This document shows, one piece after another, positions 59,901-64,000 of a DNA stretch of 64,000 nucleotides (the first letter of the stretch is position 1; each line of letters opens with the position of its first letter). The notes beneath the pieces are model-generated. The model had not been told where the DNA came from, did not search any database, and saw nothing but the letters and a program-made list of their open reading frames with translations. The stretch lies in NCBI GenBank assembly GCA_030762895.1, contig CM061067.1, positions 107,169,888 through 107,233,887 of the forward strand, written 5' to 3'. The stretch is from Sophora flavescens. Taxonomy: Eukaryota; Streptophyta; Magnoliopsida; Fabales; Fabaceae. The position numbers were made by a program, and so were the translations under genes.

Positions 59901-62896
59901 TGGGCTGTGATGTGCGTATGGACAAAAAAATGATAAAATAGAGGGTTGTAACATTGTAAACTTACGTTAAAAATAAGGACTAAAGATAGTATATAACATG
60001 TAAACTTCCACTAGAATCGGGGCGTGGCGTGATGGGTCTGCGGAAACCCCTCACGGTGTCCTCAGTGCATGTGGGCTATCGTTGATCCATATGTATGCTT
60101 GTTCGAAACAATATATATGTATTAACATAGGTTATAACTCAAAATAAATTCAGAGTATAAATAAAAATAACTAGATAGATCATGTAGATATACAAAACAT
60201 CTATATATCAATATAAAGGACAATCGGGAAATTGAAAACTATAGTTTTGAAGATTTCCAAGCAGTACGGCACGGCCGTGAGTCCATCACGAGCCAGTAGC
60301 GTTCCGGAACCCCGGACCCTCATGGCGAGGGGCGATCATGGCCTGGCGTGATGAGCATCACGGCGGTGACGGATCAACCAAGAGAGCAACATGCACTCAA
60401 AACAAAAAATAGAGACATTCCAAACAACTCAAACTCACGGTTTAAAGTTACAACTACGAGACTACAGGTTTCAACATACTCTCAAAACCAAAAATAGAGA
60501 CATTCCAAACAACTCACACTCACAGGTCCAGTTTCAACTACTGAGACTACAGTTTCAACCAGCGAGCAACATGCATGCACTCGAAACCAAAAATAAAAAA
60601 AATGTGCCTAATTAAAGACTCACCGAAATAAGGCGCTCGTGTGGTGGTGGGGGAGCTCAGTGGTGGCCAACATTCGATGTGGTTGCGAGAAGCGAGGAGG
60701 GACAAAGAGAGAGTTAGTGCGCGGGAAGGGGAAAGAGAGATGTCAAGTTATTGCAAAGAATGAGCGGGAAAGACAGGGTTAGGGGTTAAGAGTGTACCTC
60801 ACGGTGGTGGTGAAGAAGCCCTCGCGGTGGTTGCGGTGGAGATTAGCTCACTATTAGGGCATAGTGAGAGCGGGAGCGAGGTTGAGAGTGAGGTTGAGCG
60901 TGATGAAAAGAGAAAGGCGTCTTGAGGAGGGAGAAGGCGCGGGGTGTAAACGTTATAATTAAAATAAAACAACATTTTACGTCGGTTTTAGTAAAACCAA
61001 GCGTTAAATATCATATTTAACGTTACTTGTCTTAATAAACCGGCGTTAAAAACTCTCACACTTATTAGGTCAGTTGTTAGTAAGAAGACGTTAAAAGGTC
61101 ATATATTTATCGTCAATTGTATTACACAAACGGACGTTAAAGTTTATTAGTTTCGCATTCATTCCTTTGACCTCTTGTGCTCCTACCCATGCACCTTGTA
61201 CCTAATCCTCTTAAGAGCATTAAGTTTATAGATAAGTTTTCAGAAAATCAGAATAGCTTAGTAACTTCATCCTTTGCTCCTATAAATAGCTTCCTTCCAT
61301 CCTTTTAATTTTACCTACCATGATATGGCTCGCCATGGAGACTAACTTCATCCACTCTTTCTTCCTATTCCTAGACTCAAAGATCTTTGTCTTAATGGTC
61401 AAACAACTTCGAGTTTCAGAGATCCCACATTACATGGATATTAAGGTTGGGTGAATCCGTAATGTGATTCTCTCCTTTATTTCATCCCCGTCGTCCCTTT
61501 CCGCTTTACTTTGGAAGCAAGTGATTGTGGATTCAAGATGATGCATCAAGGAACTACAACAAGAAGAAGATGCAAAGATCCATTTCACTTTCCTTTATGC
61601 TAAGTAGGATTTACTTTGCATCATGGAATTCAAGTGAGGAGGTGATGCATCCATTGGAGTTTCCATGTGAGGACTGAGAAAATGATGTTGATGCAGAAAC
61701 TTTTTATATTTTAGGGCTATGTTGTAGAAATTTTTATCTTTTAATCATGTAATTTTAACTTATGGATCGCTTCAATGTCATACGATTTGATTATACATAT
61801 AACTTGTTTTATGTTAAGTGTTTATTTATTTTAATTTGCACAAGAATTTGTTTACTAATTCAAGCTAATTAATAAAAATTAAAAATAAACTTGTATAAAA
61901 AAAGGTTTAGAAATAAACTGCAGTACTATATGGAGTGATCTGCGTTAAGAGGGACAACATGGACATGACAACCAATGAAATGAGTTTCATAATTATTTAC
62001 GCCGATTATTTATAGAACTGGCTCAAATAGTGACTTAATATTTACAAACTGCCACCACCTCATTTTTAACGTCAACTTAATTTCATGACCCAAGTTCCCG
62101 TATATTAATTACATTATTTCCAATATTCATTCTCTGCGTTTATAATATATAGGATTATTTACGTCGGCTATTTATTTAATGAAGTAAAATTCAAACTTTT
62201 AACGTCAGTTGTATAAAAAACCGACGTTAACAATAAATATTTTTATTTTAAAAACACTTTTAACGCCTCTGTTTTTTTAAAAACCGACGTTAAAAGTGTA
62301 TAGATATCTACGCAAAACATTCATTCCTTTGGATCTACTGTGCTTCTTACCCATGCACCTTGTAACTCAATCCTCTTAATGAGAATTAAGTTTATAGGTA
62401 AGTTTTCAAGAAAATCGAGGATAGCTTAGTAACTGCATCCCCTGCTCCTATAAATAGCTTCCTTCCATCCTTTTAATTTTCTGCTTCACAATATAGCTCT
62501 GCCGTGGAGATTAACTTCATCACTCTTTCTTCCTATTCCTAGACTCAAAGGTCTCCGTCTTAATGGTCAAACAACTTGAGTTTGAGTAAATTACATTACA
62601 TGGGTGATAAGTTTGAGTAAACTACATTATGTGAGTTGTTCACCTTATCACCTTCCGGAGAATCAGTTTTGGAGGGCTAATCAGGTGCTCGGGGTCACAG
62701 TTCCAAAACCTCGCTTTGGCAGCAAGTGACCGTCTTGGAAGTCTCTGGAACCACCTGCCTTTGCTGAAACAGATCTAGTGCACCTGTTTTTGCCTCTCTC
62801 TTGAGCTCTCTCATGCCCCAGTTTTGCGAGGTCTTGAGTATAGTTTTCCTTTGGCATATTTCATAAAACTCTACGATGGGATGTAGCTTTAATGTT

Positions 62897-62990
62897 TAGG
62901 ATTTTTAAACCCCTTTCAATGTAACTTTTATAGGATTTTAAACCCTTTCAATGTAACTTTTTATAGGATTTTAAACCCTTTCAATCTTAT
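62897..62990. repeat. 33-bp tandem repeat, second copy
   Basis: Counterpart of 29112-29206 with small indels. Confidence 0.75.
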
Positions 62991-63461
62991 CAGATCCTCA
63001 GATTACACTTCACGAATGAGATCCGGTTTGGGTTATTGATTCAACTTATACTTCGCACATATATTTTAGTTTTCAAAACGAAACCCAAAACATCAAAGCA
63101 ATTAATGTGAAACTGAAACTTTGAGGAAGGCAATGCGGAAGGATCGTATACTAGATAAAAAAATTATTAAATAACCTTTTAACGTCCTGTGATGTAAGGA
63201 CGGCGTTAAAAGTGAAGTGACTTACTTTTAACGCCGGTTCTTTATCGAATCGACGTTAAAGGTTCACTTTTAACGCCAGTTTTTTATTGAACCGCGTTAA
63301 AGTGAGTCACTTCACTTTTAACATCAATCATTAAAACAACCGACGTTAAAATTGAATTAATGAAGTCCGATATTTTACAAAACTGCCACGCCCTTTTTAA
63401 CGTCTATCTTTTGGTTAACTGACGTAAACCTTTACCGTCTAATGTATATTTTCCACTAGTG

Positions 63462-64000
63462 AGGGGGCCCACAGATATTACTCCTGTTATGTAGGAGGGA
63501 CAAATTCCATCTAGGTCTCTCACATCCCTATGCATGGCTCGTGGTATGCCCAATGACCGTCTTTATAATCATCCTATTACAGATGATGTTTGACGATATT
63601 AAAGCACACGACTCCTCATGTAGGGATCGTAGCGATTTCAGGTCGAAGGATTGCATACACCATTGTCACTATGAGAACTACTTTTGACACTCACATAACG
63701 CTCCATGTAGTGTTCTCATGGTGGGTCAATCGAAGACATCATTACTATAATGTGTACCTATGTGGCGACTCGATATCTGCATATCCATGACCCGTGAGAT
63801 ATGGTCATCAGTCCCGCACACATAATAGTCTCAATGTATTATTATTGTCCTTATTAATAAAATACTTGACTACGGATATTTAAGAATAGGATTTCATTGT
63901 TCAATAGTGTCTCACGATCAAGTCATGTACTTGATATTCTATTAAACTAAATTTCTATTCTAAGGACTTTATTATGTTTAAACAAGTAACACAATAAACT
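63462..64000 (-). repeat. Copia LTR flank of the second CACTA copy, running off the window
   Basis: It matches 29688-30225 closely, including the AGG target duplication. The few differences include AGTCTGCACA versus AGTCCCGCACA near 63811. The window ends inside this LTR. Confidence 0.9.

Larger units (their letters stand above)
56530..63461. mobile_element. Error-rich second copy of CACTA 1
   Basis: It begins at base 4 of the element (TAGTGCAATAA) and ends TTTCCACTAGTG at 63461, followed by AGG and the same copia LTR. Every segment of 22612-29687 is present in order. Many short indels and substitutions occur, dense to about 60700 and lighter after it. The changes often hit CTG or CAG, for example AACTGACGTT becoming GGCGGCGTT near 56635. 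The whole may be a duplicate of the first locus from unpolished reads. Confidence 0.85.

Noticed and set aside
56530..63461. Third independent CACTA insertion
   Set aside because: It has the same target base, the same flank and full collinearity with 22612-29687; a duplicated or redundant contig is simpler.
1..64000. tRNA or rRNA genes
   Set aside because: No cloverleaf or rRNA-like stretch was recognised; the tRNA-like matches are primer binding sites of retroelements.

Overview
The window looks like repeat-rich, AT-rich heterochromatin of a flowering plant, probably a eudicot and possibly a legume. The lineage guess rests only on the retrotransposon mix. I see no intact host gene. Nearly all of it is transposable-element sequence in nested layers, and most element genes lie on the minus strand.

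Layout. 1-3865: three head-to-tail copies of a ~1.29-kb unit resembling Tat/Athila-type LTR/3'UTR sequence, carrying many CTCGCGAG-type palindromes. 4079-45487: one old Ty3/gypsy chromovirus (Tekay/Del-like, minus strand), about 9.4 kb net, spread over 41 kb by four insertions with matching 5-bp target duplications. These are (a) 7518-13252, a tandem array of a short non-autonomous gypsy element, TSD CCTAT; (b) 13479-17198, a 3.7-kb solo LTR, TSD GTGGT; (c) 19048-20615, a copia solo LTR, TSD TTAAC; (d) 21825-42834, a Ty1/copia element, TSD CCAAC. The copia element is itself interrupted by two CACTA DNA transposons (22609-29687, TSD AGG; 30524-36821, TSD AGT). The two CACTA copies have complementary internal deletions: the first keeps the Ulp1/Transposase_24 gene, the second keeps the tnp2 transposase gene.

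45775-49988 looks like a CACTA-type element carrying host gene fragments, including a spliced-looking serine hydroxymethyltransferase exon. 49992-50321 is a LINE reverse-transcriptase remnant cut by a further gypsy element (50322 to the gap). 56030-56529 is a 500-N scaffold gap. From 56530 to the end the sequence is a collinear, error-rich second copy of 22612-30225 (CACTA element plus copia LTR flank). Its differences often fall at CAG/CTG triplets, which suggests an unpolished duplicate contig rather than independent biology.

How it fits together. Insertion order follows from nesting: chromovirus first, then gypsy, copia and solo-LTR insertions, then CACTA insertions into the copia element. 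The copia LTRs are still nearly identical, while the chromovirus pol carries several stops. The non-autonomous gypsy array resembles the gypsy element at 50322-56029 in its protease region, LTR sequence, primer site and polypurine tract, so that family is a plausible source of its mobilisation proteins.
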